Position numbers and translations under genes: made by a program | Notes under the pieces: model-generated | The model's database searches: none | The model's input: only the letters and a program-made list of their open reading frames with translations | Told to the model about the DNA's origin: nothing | NCBI RefSeq assembly: GCF_002926065.1 | Contig: NZ_PREZ01000009.1 | Location: 62,001-126,000, forward strand | Length of the DNA stretch: 64,000 nucleotides | Source: Jeotgalibacillus proteolyticus | GTDB lineage: Bacteria > Bacillota > Bacilli > Bacillales > Jeotgalibacillaceae | Reading direction: 5' to 3' | Shown here: positions 41,515-49,990 of the stretch, piece after piece | Layout: every line of letters begins with the position of its first letter | Position numbering within the stretch: position 1 is the stretch's first letter

Positions 41515-44139
41515 CATTTTTTGCCGTTTTTGATTCCGAAAGAAGGTAGAGTTTATGAGTTGAAAACAACGATGGATTCGAAGATTTTATATTTTAAAGA
41601 TGAGACAGCCTGGGCGACAATGTTGAACTTTTTGGATCGACCTTGGTATAGAAGATTATTCAAAGATGAATGGATCAGTTGGGAAGTTGTAGCGACTAAA
41701 GATGATATACGCTATTTTGTATGGGTGCCAAATGAGCATATAGGAAAGGTGTTTAAAAGCAAGTACTATTCAGAGCATCCGCAAGTGGAGATTGTAGAGG
41801 TCGAGGATCCTAACATTGATTTTTCTCGTCCACATGCAGGGACTAAGCTTTTCACCGAATCCCATTGGACCATTCCTATTAAGACATACCACAATGAAGT
41901 GGTTGATACGCAAGCTGAATTGATTGAGTTTTTAGACGGGTTAGAAGATGGCCAGGAAGTTCATATGCAATTCCTGTTAAATACAGCTTACAGAACTGAA
42001 CGAAGTTTTAGAGGGATATTCCGACAATTTCATCGAGAAGGGGATTATGATGAAACGCTTGATAAAGATAATGAGCTTTATTTATCAGCGATTGAAGGGA
42101 AGTCCACAAGAATGTTATCAAGGATGAATATACGCGTTGTGGCGTTTGGCAAGGATCCATTAGATTCTAAAGAGTTAATAAAAAGTGCAAAGGGATCCAT
42201 CGGGACATTCTCCAGTGGCCGTTTGAATCGTTTAAGAGGTCGGGAGTGGTGGTGGTTTCGCACATTCCGTCCTCTTTTTCGTTGGGAATTCAAAAAACGT
42301 ATCTTTTCTATGGAGCGCATGAAAAAAAGGATTGTTCTTGGCACAGAAGAAATGGCTGCTATCATGCGGCTGCCGAGTGAGCGAGTCCAAAATAATAAGT
42401 TAAACCGATTAAAAATGCGGTCAACACCTATCCCAAAAGAAGTAAAACATGCTCAGTTTGATCCGGCATTTGCTATTCCATTGGGTGAGCATTATTACCA
42501 TGGTCAGAACAATAAGGTGATGTTTGATTTAGCGACTTTGCGTTATCATGCAGCTTTTATTGGCATGTCAGGTATGGGGAAATCAACCGCCATGTATAAC
42601 TTAGTCGAGGATTTACTGCAATTAGATGGAGCTGGTGAGTCGATTGGGGTAACGGTCATTGATCCTCACGGTGATTTATGCCAAGACATTGCCGCACGAA
42701 TCCCCCCGAAAAAACAGCATTTAGTTCGGTATTTCAAGTTTTCAGAAGGCGAGATGCCTTTTAATGTTTATGATGTTGATTTTGCGACCAGTGAAGATAA
42801 AATTGCTCAGACTGTGGCCGATGTTCTAAAGCGAACGTGGAAGGATTTTTGGGGTCCGAATATTGATGATAACTTTTTGAATGGTGGTATTGCATTACAG
42901 CGAATAGGTGAGGCGAGTTTGCCGAATCTACAACGGTTATTGAGCGATATTGACTACCGTGAAAGTGTCCTAGAACGATTAGACCGGCAAGACCCCATAG
43001 AAAATGATTTATATTTATATTTTGCTAATCTTCATGAGCTGAAGGATCGTGAATTACAGCAAAAAACCAATTCAACACTAAACAAACTTCGAAAAATAAC
43101 GTTGTCCGGTGTTATGGGGAAAATGCTTCGTGCCAAAACAAACGGGTTACGTTTTAGAGAGAGTATGGATCAGGGAAGGATCAACCTATTAGATTTATCC
43201 GAATTAACAAGTGATGAAAAGAAGCTGATTGGCTCCATGTGTCTTACTTATTGTGAGCTTGCCGGTAAAAGCAGAGCTGATACGCCAGCTTCTGAACGTC
43301 ATAAGCTGCCTTACCATGTGGTGATAGTGGATGAGTCGCCAACCTTTATGGAACACAGTACAGATGCCATTGAATCTTTTTCATCTGAATTACGGAAATA
43401 TCGAACATCTATTGTATTAGGGATGCAGGGGTTAAAAGGTCAGGTGCCAATGAACGTGTCTGACTCGATTTTTCGGAATTTTGGGACTTTTGTTTCTTTC
43501 CGGTTAGGAAATTATGAAGATGCTCAATTGGTCAATAAATCATTGCCATCTGAAGTGTTAACGGAAAATGATTTTTTGAATGTAGAACCCTATCACGCTT
43601 ATGTAAGGATGCAAGCAGGAAATGAAAGATCGAGACCATTTTTAGTCCGGATGAAAGAGCCAGGACCGGCTGCATTTCAAGATGCTATTCCTTCCATCAA
43701 GGAAAAAACGGTTTCTGAAGCGATTCAACTTGAAGAACAAGCCATTTCGAGCCTTTCAGTGGCTGAATCACAGAAAAAGGAAGCTGAAGTTCAAGAAAAT
43801 GATGCTTATTTTGATGATCCTGAAATTGATTCAACCGAAGATATTGAAGGACCGGTTGCTGCTGACCAGGATAAACCTCACGTAGATCAAGCTGTCGATT
43901 CTTTTTTTGATGAAGCAGCTGCTTCATTAGATCCATCAGATGATGAGGAACATTCAGCAACAAATGAAAGTAAGGAAGAAGATTTTTTTCCGATTGATGT
44001 AGAAGAATTTAAAGAAAAACAGGAGCATCATGCAGCTGAAGTCACGTGTCAAGATTCTGAAGAATCTTTCAGGGAGGACGAGAAAGATGAGAAAAAGAAG
44101 CGTGAAGAAGACATGTCTATTGATGATTTCTTGGTTTAG
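41506..44139 (+). CDS. Conjugative coupling-type ATPase (VirD4/TraG/HerA-like, TcpA-like position)
   Basis: About 877 residues from ATG 41506 (GGGAGGGTGAGAGG upstream); the frame to 41461 runs into the C-free tract. N-terminal ~350 residues are not recognised and lack the usual two transmembrane helices. The motor domain has Walker A GMSGMGKSTAMYN, VIDPHGDLCQDIA, Walker B YHVVIVDESPTFME and a final SFRLGNYEDA..VNKSLP segment as in TraG/TraD/DUF87 ATPases. An acidic ~130-residue tail follows. First gene of the transfer operon; it should deliver the DNA-relaxase complex to the channel. Confidence 0.8.
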   Translation: MRYHFLPFLIPKEGRVYELKTTMDSKILYFKDETAWATMLNFLDRPWYRRLFKDEWISWEVVATKDDIRYFVWVPNEHIGKVFKSKYYSEHPQVEIVEVEDPNIDFSRPHAGTKLFTESHWTIPIKTYHNEVVDTQAELIEFLDGLEDGQEVHMQFLLNTAYRTERSFRGIFRQFHREGDYDETLDKDNELYLSAIEGKSTRMLSRMNIRVVAFGKDPLDSKELIKSAKGSIGTFSSGRLNRLRGREWWWFRTFRPLFRWEFKKRIFSMERMKKRIVLGTEEMAAIMRLPSERVQNNKLNRLKMRSTPIPKEVKHAQFDPAFAIPLGEHYYHGQNNKVMFDLATLRYHAAFIGMSGMGKSTAMYNLVEDLLQLDGAGESIGVTVIDPHGDLCQDIAARIPPKKQHLVRYFKFSEGEMPFNVYDVDFATSEDKIAQTVADVLKRTWKDFWGPNIDDNFLNGGIALQRIGEASLPNLQRLLSDIDYRESVLERLDRQDPIENDLYLYFANLHELKDRELQQKTNSTLNKLRKITLSGVMGKMLRAKTNGLRFRESMDQGRINLLDLSELTSDEKKLIGSMCLTYCELAGKSRADTPASERHKLPYHVVIVDESPTFMEHSTDAIESFSSELRKYRTSIVLGMQGLKGQVPMNVSDSIFRNFGTFVSFRLGNYEDAQLVNKSLPSEVLTENDFLNVEPYHAYVRMQAGNERSRPFLVRMKEPGPAAFQDAIPSIKEKTVSEAIQLEEQAISSLSVAESQKKEAEVQENDAYFDDPEIDSTEDIEGPVAADQDKPHVDQAVDSFFDEAAASLDPSDDEEHSATNESKEEDFFPIDVEEFKEKQEHHAAEVTCQDSEESFREDEKDEKKKREEDMSIDDFLV

Positions 44140-44150
44140 GGGGATTTTAA

Positions 44151-45041
44151 ATGCCAAAAAGAATTGGCGAGATCGAAGAAGGATTATTTGTTGCATTACA
44201 TGACCTGGTGTTTGTGGATGTAGAGTATTTAGAAAAATATCTGTATGTACATCCTGATGGAAAGCCATACAGCAGATATTGGATATCAAGGCAAATGAGA
44301 GCGTTGGAATCAGAAGGGTATATAAAGTCCTTTCCAGTTGCAAAAGCAACTGTACGAGGCGGTGATCGCTTAGTTTATACATTGGATTCAAAAGGTGTTC
44401 AGGAAGTCAAAGAGATACTTGGAGATGCTGATTGGGATACAAGGTGGGCGCAGCGTACGCCTACTTATGTTTTTCATTCATTACGCATGTCACATATTCT
44501 TTCAACTTATGCAACCAAACAAGATGAATCAGTCACTTTTAAAGAATATTTTTCCGAAAGACGGGCGTTTCGAAATTATGGTGAAGTAACCAAAGATACG
44601 TTAGGAAAAAGTAGACAATCAGCTGCTACAGTCATTCGTCCGGACGGGGCGTTTGTACTGGAAAGAGAATTGAAAGAGACAAAAGTACAGTTCTTATATT
44701 TTGTTGAATTGGAACGAAGCAGACAACGGATAGACGTCACGTTGAATAAGGTTAGACGATTTAACGAGTATGTCAGGAAAAAACATTTTGCGGAAGATGT
44801 TATTTTCGGAGATTCGATTAAAGTGGTAAGAATTTTGTTTGTCTCAAACAATGAGACCGAACGAAACAAACTGATGGAAAATGCAAAAAAAGCTGATGCA
44901 CGAGAGATCGAAAAGATCGGTGGAGCTTTGTTATTTACTACCTATAAAGAATTGTGTGAAGACCCATACGGAGAGATATGGAAAGCAGCTCATTCAAGCG
45001 AACCGAACCGACTATATAGACTCCATAGTCGCATCGAGTAA
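44151..45041 (+). CDS. Replication-relaxation (Replic_Relax) family protein
   Basis: 296 residues; ATG after GGGGGA, 11 nt behind the ATPase gene. N-terminal winged helix (IEEGLFVALHDLVFVDVEYLEKYLY...YWISRQMRALESEGYIK), then HSLRMSHILSTYA and an alpha/beta domain with FVELERSRQRIDVTLNKVRRFNEYV, the pattern of Replic_Relax. Such proteins occur in transfer and replication modules of large Gram-positive plasmids. No canonical relaxase (HUH motif with catalytic Tyr) is seen elsewhere in the window, so this is the best local candidate for an oriT- or origin-processing factor. Confidence 0.7.
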   Translation: MPKRIGEIEEGLFVALHDLVFVDVEYLEKYLYVHPDGKPYSRYWISRQMRALESEGYIKSFPVAKATVRGGDRLVYTLDSKGVQEVKEILGDADWDTRWAQRTPTYVFHSLRMSHILSTYATKQDESVTFKEYFSERRAFRNYGEVTKDTLGKSRQSAATVIRPDGAFVLERELKETKVQFLYFVELERSRQRIDVTLNKVRRFNEYVRKKHFAEDVIFGDSIKVVRILFVSNNETERNKLMENAKKADAREIEKIGGALLFTTYKELCEDPYGEIWKAAHSSEPNRLYRLHSRIE

Positions 45042-45069
45042 TGAACGCATTTTGAAAGGGGGTGAAAAT

Positions 45070-45405
45070 TTGGGCTATAAGGTGAAACGAGGATCGTCGT
45101 CTACTGATAGCGGCATTAAGGATATGTTTCATGGTTTTTTTAGAAGATTGATTGTGACTCTCGTTATTTTCGCTTTGATCGTTGTAGCCGGTTATTTTGC
45201 CTTTCAGTTTGCATACGATCGTTTCTCTCCTTTTGCTGCAGCTGCTGATGATGTTTTAGCGTGGATCAAGGTCTTTTATGCAGAGCATGGTGTTTGGGCT
45301 ACTCTTGGGCTATTTGCAGCTGTTTGCATCGGTGTATGGGCCATCGGGGAAGAATCCCGGAAGAAAGATCGGCGTAAGCAAGCCGTGAACGAAATGATGA
45401 AGTAA
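45070..45405 (+). CDS. Conjugation operon membrane protein, two helices
   Basis: 111 residues from TTG 45070, placed after AAAGGGGGTG; the longer frame from 44881 overlaps the previous gene and is rejected. Basic N-terminus, hydrophobic segments LIVTLVIFALIVVAGYFAFQF and WATLGLFAAVCIGVWAI, basic C-terminus (RKKDRRKQ). Probably a small structural component of the channel (TcpB/TcpD-like position). Confidence 0.65.
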   Translation: MGYKVKRGSSSTDSGIKDMFHGFFRRLIVTLVIFALIVVAGYFAFQFAYDRFSPFAAAADDVLAWIKVFYAEHGVWATLGLFAAVCIGVWAIGEESRKKDRRKQAVNEMMK

Positions 45406-45416
45406 GGAGGTAAAAA

Positions 45417-46328
45417 ATGAAGAAGCGTGAATATCCAAAAACCGTATTCAGGAAAAAGGTTTTCAAAGGAGCTTTTTGGACCGTATTTTCATTGGCATTG
45501 TTCCTATCAGTCGTTTCGATTATCCGAGTTGCCAATGCTACTGAAGGCAGCGCAGCTGCAGATGAAGAAACGGTTGTTGAAGAAGAAGGCACCAATCATG
45601 CTACCGGAGTAGGCGCTCAGACTTTTGCTCAAAATTTCGCTGAAAATTACTTCATTTGGGAGAATACAGACGAAGGGAAGGAAGATCGGGTAGATAGGCT
45701 TTCGGAGTACCTTGCTGCAGGATTAGACTCTCACGCTGGATTGGGATTTGAGGGCATGGAATGGGATAGCAGGATAAACAAAACGCAAATTTGGAGCGTT
45801 GAAGAAACAGGAAATGATAGTGCGGTTATTACCTTACGTGTGTTGCAAGACTTAAGAAAAGGCAAAGAAAAAGCAGGACCCTATGAAAAATATTTTGCTG
45901 TACCAGTAAAAACAGATGGCCAATCTTTTGTCGTCAATCAAACTCCTTATATTGTCCCTGCTCCGGAAAAACCGGAACTAGCAGCCGAAAGTTCGATAGA
46001 TGATAAAGGAAGGGTTAACGATTCAGCGTTGCACTCAGAAGTAGAAGGGTTTTTGAACACATTTTTCAGAGTTTATGCGAATGGTGAACAAAATGAATTG
46101 TCTTATTACACTGAAAGCAATGATCTTCAAACAATGGACGGAGCATTGACGTTTAAAGAAGTGCAAAAAGTCGTGGTTAAACAAGGCGAAACGAACGAAG
46201 AATTTTTAGTCGAAACCCTGATTGGTTTTGAAGAAAAACATACAAAAGCATCAATGGCTTATCCATATGAATTAAGGATTTTTAAAGAAGATGGCCGTTG
46301 GATTGTACGGGATATTAAAAACAAATAA
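45417..46328 (+). CDS. TcpC-like (VirB8-type) conjugation protein
   Basis: 303 residues; ATG after AAGGAGG. Basic N-terminus, one membrane segment (AFWTVFSLALFLSVVSIIRVANA), then two NTF2-like domains: FAQNFAENYFIWENTDEGKEDRVDRLSEYLAAGL.. and HSEVEGFLNTFFRVYANGEQNELSYYTES... This is the TcpC organisation (bitopic, two VirB8-like domains outside the membrane). Essential scaffold of the transfer channel in pCW3-type systems. Confidence 0.85.
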   Translation: MKKREYPKTVFRKKVFKGAFWTVFSLALFLSVVSIIRVANATEGSAAADEETVVEEEGTNHATGVGAQTFAQNFAENYFIWENTDEGKEDRVDRLSEYLAAGLDSHAGLGFEGMEWDSRINKTQIWSVEETGNDSAVITLRVLQDLRKGKEKAGPYEKYFAVPVKTDGQSFVVNQTPYIVPAPEKPELAAESSIDDKGRVNDSALHSEVEGFLNTFFRVYANGEQNELSYYTESNDLQTMDGALTFKEVQKVVVKQGETNEEFLVETLIGFEEKHTKASMAYPYELRIFKEDGRWIVRDIKNK

Positions 46329-46351
46329 CACTAAAAAGGAGAGAAAAAATT

Positions 46352-46573
46352 ATGAACTTTGGAGAAAATATTCAATCTTGGTTTGGCGTACAAATTGGAG
46401 CGTTATTGTTAGTGGTTATCGGGGCAGTTGCGATCTATTTCTTGATGAAAAGAGAGTTTTCTAAATTTGTCGGTTTTGCTGTATTTTCAATGATTGTCGG
46501 AGTGTTTGTATTCTCGCCTGATAACGTGGTAGGACTTGGAGAAAGATTGTGGTCAACAGTATTTGGGGGGTAA
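46352..46573 (+). CDS. Small two-helix conjugation membrane protein (TcpD-like)
   Basis: 73 residues; ATG after AAAGGAGAG. Hydrophobic segments GALLLVVIGAVAIYFLM and FVGFAVFSMIVGVFVF. Size and location between TcpC and TcpE homologues match TcpD/VirB2-like small proteins. Confidence 0.75.
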   Translation: MNFGENIQSWFGVQIGALLLVVIGAVAIYFLMKREFSKFVGFAVFSMIVGVFVFSPDNVVGLGERLWSTVFGG

Positions 46574-46576
46574 ATT

Positions 46577-47005
46577 ATGAAGCCGAAGATATTGCGAACT
46601 TACAATAGTGTTTGGAAAGTAGAGAAGGTTTTGTACGGTATTCAAGACATCCCATTGCCGATACCCTTATCGTATCGGCAATTAGGATTCTTTGCGGGAG
46701 GCATAATTCTAGTTTGGATGCTGAATCACTTCCCACCTTTAAGTCTAATAGATTTAGCTTTAATTGAATACATCTTTTTGCCGGGATTATTCGCATGGTT
46801 TTTCACCAAACAATTATTAGATGGGAAAGAGCCGCATCGTTTTTTAGTAAGTGTTGTTCAATTTCATCTGTCTCCGAATTATAGAAATCGTTATAAAGAA
46901 GTGTCAGACGTAAAAAAACCTTATCAATACACTGGTAAGGTTGGCTATCGCCAGTTGAGCTACCATGAAAGGAGGAAACCTGATGAACATAGAATTTCCG
47001 ATTAA
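46577..47005 (+). CDS. TcpE-family conjugation protein
   Basis: 142 residues, three bases after the previous stop. N-terminal soluble segment (VEKVLYGIQDIPLPIPLSYRQLGFF), two transmembrane helices (FFAGGIILVWMLNHF, LIEYIFLPGLFAWFFT), then HRFLVSVVQFHLSPNYRNRYKEV. This is the TcpE/PrgI-like profile. Overlaps the VirB4 start by 23 nt. Confidence 0.8.
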   Translation: MKPKILRTYNSVWKVEKVLYGIQDIPLPIPLSYRQLGFFAGGIILVWMLNHFPPLSLIDLALIEYIFLPGLFAWFFTKQLLDGKEPHRFLVSVVQFHLSPNYRNRYKEVSDVKKPYQYTGKVGYRQLSYHERRKPDEHRISD

Positions 47006-49556
47006 CTATTTTGAAGGGAATTTAATCTTTTCTGAAGATGGATCCTGTTGGGCATATTATCAACTAGCCGGTTACAACTATGATTTTCTAGCAGATGACG
47101 AAAAAGACTACATTTTCACCAAAATCAAAGCCTTCTTTTGGCAAATCAATTTAGAAACTCATATGCTTGTTGTTCCGAATTTTCAATCTATAGAAGAAAA
47201 GCATGAACGGTTTAAAGAAAAATTGAGTGGACCCTTGAAGGATGCAGCTGTGAAACATACTGATGATGCTGCCATGCAGCTTGAAAATATTCTTGGTAAA
47301 GAAGGTACGGAGTATCGTTTCTTTCTAGGTGTTAAACTCCCAAAACCGGAAAACAAGAACAAAAACAATTCGTTCTTTAAGGATTTAAAAGAAGCATGGA
47401 AAGAGTTTATAGGGGGCGTTAATACCGCAAGTGGGCTAGATACTCCGGAGATATTAGAAGAAGAAATAGAGCGTTATAGAAGAAGCGAAAGACGAATTTT
47501 CAATAAAGTCCATTCTCGTATAAAAGCTGATCCAGTAAATGAAGAAGCCATTCAATGGCTGATCCGTCGCAATTGGTATCGAGGAATAGGGAAGGCTCCA
47601 ATTCTTAAAAATTGGAGCCCGGCCTATTCCGTTGATTATAAAGAGTTTGAAGATAATGAAGTATTGGTGCGAAGACCCTTGTATCATGACGTTCTACGTT
47701 TAACGGAGGGATTCGTAGATGATTCGCCTAAAAGAAGCTTGGTTCTAAAGCAGATGTATGAGGGTGATGAAGTAGAAGGTCATGTTGCTTTTCTTACCGT
47801 TGCAAACGTTCCATATGAAATTGAGTTTCCGGGAGAAGAGTGGTTATATATCATTCAAAATCTTGATTTTCCCGTGGAAGTTAGTATCCGCACTGAAACA
47901 ATGGATAATCGCAAAGCGTTAAATGCTGTTCGAAATAAGCGAAAAGAATTAAAAGATCAAGATCGCCATGCACAGGAAACCGGAAATGAAACGAATTTGA
48001 ATGTTTTATCTGGAAAACAAGAAGCGCATGAATTGGAAGCTCATTTGCAAAAGTCTAGAATGCCGTTAATTAAAACCTCTATCGTGCTTGCGGTATCGGC
48101 AGAGGATGAAGATGAGTTGAAACGTAGGTGTGATACCGTCAAGGATATGTACCAAGATATGATGTTTCAGGTAGAACAGCCTTATGGAGACCAATGGTTA
48201 GCCTTTAATGAGTTTCTTCCCGGAGCCAAAAGGTATGTGAAAGATTATGTGCATTTCATGGAACCGGCCACAGTAGCCGGAGGAATGTTCGGAGCAACAA
48301 AACAATTAGGTGATGGAGAAGGTTTCTTTATCGGTTCTACTGGTGTTTTAGATCAACCTGTTTACATTATGCCGAACCGGGCAGCGCAAGGGATTCGAGG
48401 AACGAAAACCAATGCTTTATCTGCAGCCTTTCTTGGTTCTCTAGGTGGGGGTAAATCCTTCACCGCAAACCTTATCACATACCTTTCGGTTCTTTCAGGT
48501 GGTAAAGCTCTTGTAGTTGACCCTAAAGGAGAGCGTGGGAATTGGGGTGACGATCTATACGAATTAAAGGAAGAAATCAACATTGTATCCCTTTCCACAC
48601 AAGAGGCAGATCGTGGGCGTTTGGATCCTTTTGCTATCCATCAGGATGTGAAAGAAGCCGAAACATTAGCTCTTGATATTTTGACCTTTTTAACAGGTGT
48701 TCGTTTAGGTGATTCAGAACGGTTCCCTAAATTAACGAAAGCTGTACGTGAAGTCGCAGAGGGAGAAAAGCCTTGTTTAACAAAGGTTCTTGAGTATTTA
48801 GTTGAAAGTGACGATACGGTTTCCAAGCAGCTTGGCGAACATATCCGGTCCTTTAGTGAACTATCTTTTGCGCAGCTTTTGTTTGGAGACGGAGAAAAAC
48901 AATCTTCTATCAGCCTTGATAATGCCTTAAACGTGCTGCAGATTCAAAATCTTGAATTGCCAGCTCCGGACACAGACCCGGATAAATATAACTTATCTGA
49001 AATGCTTTCTGTGGCCATGATGCTCCCTATCTCATCTTTCGCCTTAAAGTTTATCCATAGCGACCGTAGCATCTTTAAAACGGTTTTACTGGATGAAGCT
49101 TGGGCTGTCCTTAACACTAGCCAGGGAAGCCATTTAGCGACCCGTCTTGTTCGTGCCGGTCGAGCCATGAACGCAGGTATTTATTTTGTTACTCAAAATG
49201 CGGATGATCTACTAGACGAAAAAATGAAAAATAATATCGGGATGAAATTTGCTTTTAGAAGCACCGATCCTAAAGAAATCGAAAATGTCCTTTCTCTGTT
49301 AAATCTGAAGCATACCGAATATAACGCTTCTACCTTGCGAGAACTTCAAAATGGCCAATGTTTATTCCAAGATATAACCGGTCGTGTCGGGGTTGTTTCC
49401 ATTAATGCTTTATTTAAAGACTTATTCGATGCATTTGATTCCCGTCCTCCTGCAGAGAGGTTAGAAGTTTCAGAGGAAGAAATTGTTCCAGATGGAGAAG
49501 TGGATGATTTAATCGAAGAAGAACCAGAAACAGCACGATCGGGGGTGTATGTATGA
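46983..49556 (+). CDS. VirB4/TcpF-type conjugation ATPase
   Basis: 857 residues from ATG 46983 (GGAGG eight bases upstream; the in-frame ATG 46965 lies before the site). N-terminal VirB4 domain, then the motor: Walker A GSLGGGKSFTANLITYLS, KALVVDPKGERGNW, and Walker B KTVLLDEAWAVLNTSQGS with QNADDLLDEKMKNNIGMKFAFR. It energises assembly of the type IV secretion channel at the membrane. Stop overlaps the lipoprotein start (ATGA). Confidence 0.92.
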   Translation: MNIEFPINYFEGNLIFSEDGSCWAYYQLAGYNYDFLADDEKDYIFTKIKAFFWQINLETHMLVVPNFQSIEEKHERFKEKLSGPLKDAAVKHTDDAAMQLENILGKEGTEYRFFLGVKLPKPENKNKNNSFFKDLKEAWKEFIGGVNTASGLDTPEILEEEIERYRRSERRIFNKVHSRIKADPVNEEAIQWLIRRNWYRGIGKAPILKNWSPAYSVDYKEFEDNEVLVRRPLYHDVLRLTEGFVDDSPKRSLVLKQMYEGDEVEGHVAFLTVANVPYEIEFPGEEWLYIIQNLDFPVEVSIRTETMDNRKALNAVRNKRKELKDQDRHAQETGNETNLNVLSGKQEAHELEAHLQKSRMPLIKTSIVLAVSAEDEDELKRRCDTVKDMYQDMMFQVEQPYGDQWLAFNEFLPGAKRYVKDYVHFMEPATVAGGMFGATKQLGDGEGFFIGSTGVLDQPVYIMPNRAAQGIRGTKTNALSAAFLGSLGGGKSFTANLITYLSVLSGGKALVVDPKGERGNWGDDLYELKEEINIVSLSTQEADRGRLDPFAIHQDVKEAETLALDILTFLTGVRLGDSERFPKLTKAVREVAEGEKPCLTKVLEYLVESDDTVSKQLGEHIRSFSELSFAQLLFGDGEKQSSISLDNALNVLQIQNLELPAPDTDPDKYNLSEMLSVAMMLPISSFALKFIHSDRSIFKTVLLDEAWAVLNTSQGSHLATRLVRAGRAMNAGIYFVTQNADDLLDEKMKNNIGMKFAFRSTDPKEIENVLSLLNLKHTEYNASTLRELQNGQCLFQDITGRVGVVSINALFKDLFDAFDSRPPAERLEVSEEEIVPDGEVDDLIEEEPETARSGVYV

Positions 49557-49990
49557 AAAAATTAATAACCCTTATATCTTTTTCCGTCCTTCTTTTTGTT
49601 GCAGCTGCTTGCGGAAACGATGAAATCAATGGTCAAACTCCTTCTGATATTCCAATAGAATGGGCAAATGCCATGATTCAAAGAGATCAGGCCACAAGAG
49701 CTGAATTGCTTCAAAACCCATCAGAGGCTTTGGATCTATCAGAAGGTCCTCAAAATGATGAGGAACTACAAAATTATAGACTGGAAGAATGGAAAGCTTC
49801 AGATGATAAATACTTTTACGAAATTAAATTTACTGATCCCGTTAGTAATGAGGGCAGAACTCAAACTATGGAGATCAGAAGAACAGACGAGGGATGGAAA
49901 CGAACTCAACTTCTTAACCTTAAAAACTTTGATACCTTAGTTGAGGGGCTAGATGGAACGGTTTTAAGGGAGTTGCATGAAGATGACTAA
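49553..49990 (+). CDS. Conjugation operon lipoprotein
   Basis: 145 residues. Signal peptide with lipobox AAAC (Cys20), then a soluble domain (DIPIEWANAMIQRDQATRAELLQ...YFYEIKFTDPVSNEGRTQTMEIRRTDEGWKRTQLL) with the look of a small NTF2-like fold. Coupled to both neighbours by overlaps. Likely an outer-face part of the channel; could also serve exclusion. Confidence 0.75.
   Translation: MKKLITLISFSVLLFVAAACGNDEINGQTPSDIPIEWANAMIQRDQATRAELLQNPSEALDLSEGPQNDEELQNYRLEEWKASDDKYFYEIKFTDPVSNEGRTQTMEIRRTDEGWKRTQLLNLKNFDTLVEGLDGTVLRELHEDD

Noticed and set aside
41153-41569. 139-codon open frame on the minus strand, Ser/Thr/Pro/Leu-rich
   Set aside because: It is open only because the opposite strand lacks C, so few stops can form; no ribosome binding site and extreme low complexity.
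44881-45069. N-terminal extension of the 45070 gene
   Set aside because: Lies inside the preceding gene in another frame; a good ribosome binding site precedes TTG 45070.
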